Source of the DNA: DATATB01 sp036268995
GTDB taxonomy: Bacteria > Planctomycetota > Planctomycetia > Pirellulales > PNKZ01
Reading direction: 5' to 3'
NCBI GenBank assembly: GCA_036268995.1
Contig: DATATB010000141.1
Coordinates: 1-8,355 of the forward strand
Length of the DNA: 8,355 bases
Part shown: positions 6,627 through 8,355 of the stretch, piece by piece
How the letters are laid out: each line of letters opens with the position of its first letter
How positions within the stretch are numbered: the stretch's first letter is position 1
The notes under the pieces: generated by a model
Database searches by the model: none
The model's input: only the letters and a program-made list of their open reading frames with translations
Told to the model about the DNA's origin: nothing
Translations under genes and position numbers: made by a program

Positions 6627-6725
6627 GTAGGTCATGCACCCGGTGAGTGCTAACTACATTTACCGGCGTACGCTCACAAGTGTTCGTGCCCCCCCCGTGC
6701 GTCTCGCACAGAGTGCATGACCTAC
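6627..6725. repeat. GTAG...CTAC inverted-repeat module (REPIN-like)
   Basis: Perfect 13-bp inverted ends, GTAGGTCATGCAC (6627-6639) and its complement (6713-6725), enclose 73 bases. The span is 99 bases, close to the 100-base module at 3019-3118, and it has the same outward GTAG heads. Inside is a smaller hairpin (6697-6701 with 6705-6709) and an 8-base C run (6689-6696). It occupies most of the gap between the TPR gene and the three-helix protein gene. Confidence 0.65.
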
Positions 6726-6733
6726 CGTGCTTG

Positions 6734-8170
6734 TCATTGCCATGCAAACTGTTTGACTTCCTCCGGCGCGTTGATCGCATCCTCGATCGTTTCTGGCGCG
6801 CGATCCCACTTGTTGCGCGACATTTGAACCCAATTTGCGAGCAGCGTCGCGTCGCCGGTTCCCAGCCAGATCCGATTGTCCTTTCCCCAGGCCACGAGCC
6901 AGGGGCTGTTGGTGGACACTTCCGTCTTTCCGCGCCATATCTCGCGACCATCCACGGTCTGCACGATCAACATCACTTCCGCATCTTGCTTCCCGCCGGC
7001 GGCCGTAAGCAGGACGAATCGGCCGTCCGGCGAGATGGGCCCGGCGGGCTTTCGCGTCTTGAGAGCCTGCTCCAGTTTAGCCGCGGCATCCGCGTAAAGC
7101 TTGATTCGAGCCTGGGCCATGATACGGAGTCGTTCTGGCGGCGAGTTGGCCGCCATTTCGGCCGCGCGCTGACGCAAATAGAGGACATAGTATTCGCCGG
7201 CGGCTTTTCCCATGATCTGCGAAAAATCGGCCAACGCTTTGTCGGCGTCGCCGAGCTGCGCGTACGCCAGCCCCCGGTCCTCTAAAACGCCGTCGTCGGT
7301 GCCGTACTTTAGGGCGAGCGTGTAATCCTCGATTGCGCCTGGTTGATCGCCTTGCTTAGCTTTTACCTCGCCGCGATTCCAGTAGGCGCGGCCGAACTCA
7401 GGCAATTTGTCGATCGCCTTCGAATAGGCCTCGATGGCGCGCGAGTATTCGCCGCAGAAGTCGTAAAGCTTGCCCTGCGTGTAATTCGCACTGGCGGTTT
7501 TCGGGTCGAGTTGCAGCGCTTCGTCGATCGCCTGCTGGGCTTGAGGATATTCGCCAGACGCGATGTGCGTATCCGCGGCCTTGAGCGCGAGGATGGCCTG
7601 CGTCGGCAGCGGCAAGGGAGCGACGGATTGCAGGTAATTGAGCAGGCTGTCGTTTTCGTCGCCGAAGGCAATGAAGCGATAACTTTGCGGGCCAAGCTGG
7701 ACGTAACAGTTAAAACAATTCCAGCAGAGACTCGTTTCGAGGAGCAACTTGCCCTGCGAGTAAAATCGCAGGCCGTAAATCGGGTCATGGCACATCACAA
7801 AGTCCTTGCCGAACTCGCGCGAGCGCCAGAGTTTCGCGAGATCCTCAGCCCGAGCCCCCCTTAGCTCGGCCTGACTCAGTATTTCGAGGTTTCGCTTGTC
7901 CGGCCAAATTGGAAAGCTGTTAGGAGATTCATCGTCCTCACCCAGCACGCAAACAACCGCTGAGTCCACCCTTGGAAGTTTCGTTGTCTGGGCGTTGACG
8001 ATCTTTTGCTCCTGCTGCTCCTCTTTTGCCGCCTGCTGGTGCTCCTGGTCGGCTTTCCATTGCCGGTAGCGGGCTTCGGCAGCCACGTATACCGATGGGC
8101 CAAAACTTTGCACGGCAATGGCTGCGGCAAGCGCCACAGCCGTCCCGACGAGTAGTTTTGTACGGAGCAT
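6734..8170 (-). CDS. Membrane-anchored TPR protein with cysteine-rich N-terminal domain
   Basis: This is a 478-residue protein. An N-terminal hydrophobic segment (about 5-30) is a signal or membrane anchor, followed by a charged Q/E/K-rich stretch (about 35-57), likely coiled coil. A domain at about 70-190 holds C127-H128, then GLRFYSQGK and C149-x2-C152-x2-C155. A similar CH...GLR...CxxC layout occurs, as I recall, in short planctomycete proteins of unknown function. About four TPR units follow (roughly 192-225, 226-259, 260-290, 294-325), including the signatures GEYPQAQQAIDEALQLDP and GEYSRAIEAYSKAI. TPRs mediate protein contacts. The C-terminal part (about 395-455) has an ISPDGRFVLL motif like a single beta-propeller blade. 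The ATG at 8170 has AGGTGA 9 bases upstream. The exact role is unknown. Confidence 0.85.
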   Translation of the reverse strand: MLRTKLLVGTAVALAAAIAVQSFGPSVYVAAEARYRQWKADQEHQQAAKEEQQEQKIVNAQTTKLPRVDSAVVCVLGEDDESPNSFPIWPDKRNLEILSQAELRGARAEDLAKLWRSREFGKDFVMCHDPIYGLRFYSQGKLLLETSLCWNCFNCYVQLGPQSYRFIAFGDENDSLLNYLQSVAPLPLPTQAILALKAADTHIASGEYPQAQQAIDEALQLDPKTASANYTQGKLYDFCGEYSRAIEAYSKAIDKLPEFGRAYWNRGEVKAKQGDQPGAIEDYTLALKYGTDDGVLEDRGLAYAQLGDADKALADFSQIMGKAAGEYYVLYLRQRAAEMAANSPPERLRIMAQARIKLYADAAAKLEQALKTRKPAGPISPDGRFVLLTAAGGKQDAEVMLIVQTVDGREIWRGKTEVSTNSPWLVAWGKDNRIWLGTGDATLLANWVQMSRNKWDRAPETIEDAINAPEEVKQFAWQ

Positions 8171-8355
8171 CGAATCGAATCACCTAGAGACCGGAGCCGT
8201 AGCGTGACGCATCGGCTCGGCAGGAGCCTCGCCCCACTGCTGTGAACAAGCTATCAGTGCAAACCGACCTACGTTTCTAGGGCTTTGACCGGGAGAAAGC
8301 GGTGCTTTTTGAAAATGCTGCTTGCTGAGTCCATCGCTCGTTGATGGTGGCGCAA
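8171..8355. other. Region upstream of the TPR gene
   Basis: No gene is supported. A stem GAGCCG (8194-8199) / CGGCTC (8213-8218) with an inner GCG-TGA-CGC hairpin sits about 24 bases before the start codon and could fold in the leader of the TPR transcript. It contains a GTAG (8199-8202), and a CTAC lies at 8269-8272, possibly a decayed module of the repeat family seen elsewhere in the window. I see no convincing promoter. Confidence 0.3.

Noticed and set aside
6689..6696. Run of eight C as a possible phase-variation tract
   Set aside because: It is non-coding and short, it sits inside a repeat module, and no second length state can be seen in a single sequence.
6598..6951. 118-residue N-terminal extension of the three-helix protein
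   Set aside because: It would translate the REPIN-like module and run antisense to the 3' end of the TPR gene. The natural hydrophobic N-terminus begins at 6597.
8199..8272. GTAG...CTAC span of 74 bases as a fourth REPIN-like module
   Set aside because: The two ends do not share arm sequence beyond the tetranucleotide and the right half has no good stem; it could be a chance pair or a decayed copy.

Overview
The window is about 8.4 kb of GC-rich chromosomal DNA, most likely from a planctomycete (Pirellulales-like). The reasons are a Tat-exported Gfo/Idh/MocA oxidoreductase paired with a DoxX-like membrane protein, a HigA-type regulator of a form common in that group, large poorly characterised membrane and TPR proteins, and intergenic space full of small GC-rich palindromes. 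This taxonomic call is inference from gene style, not from a marker gene. No rRNA, tRNA, CRISPR array or complete insertion sequence was seen.

Layout. (1) 77-2781, minus strand: a two-gene operon. A DoxX-family protein is followed by a Tat-signal Gfo/Idh/MocA oxidoreductase with a 4-bp ATGA overlap, and a strong intrinsic terminator lies at 77-102. The DoxX gene has an excellent ribosome binding site that points to a non-standard CTG or ATT start about 11-12 codons upstream of the first GTG. (2) 2798-3348, no gene: a candidate promoter for the minus-strand operon, then four small hairpins at 3019-3216. Each hairpin carries GTAG at one end, they alternate in strand, and they form two GTAG...CTAC pairs whose stems differ by compensatory base changes. 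They look like REP/REPIN (BIME) elements. (3) 3349-5807, plus strand: a large polytopic membrane protein resembling GT-C glycosyltransferases, followed with an ATGA overlap by a HigA-like helix-turn-helix protein with no HigB toxin in view. A roughly 100-bp inverted-repeat element sits in frame inside the membrane-protein gene. (4) 5851-8170, minus strand: a membrane-anchored TPR protein with a cysteine-rich N-terminal domain, then a three-helix membrane protein of unknown function. Between them is a third GTAG...CTAC module with 13-bp perfect inverted ends.

How the parts may work together. The DoxX and oxidoreductase genes are translationally coupled and both products should act at or outside the cytoplasmic membrane, so a shared redox job is plausible. 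The membrane protein and HigA-like gene are co-expressed by coupling, but no functional link is known. The TPR and three-helix proteins could share a transcript across a 136-base gap, but this is unproven.

The least ordinary content is the repeat biology: three REPIN-like modules and one palindromic element domesticated in a reading frame. No clear new multi-gene system is proven here.
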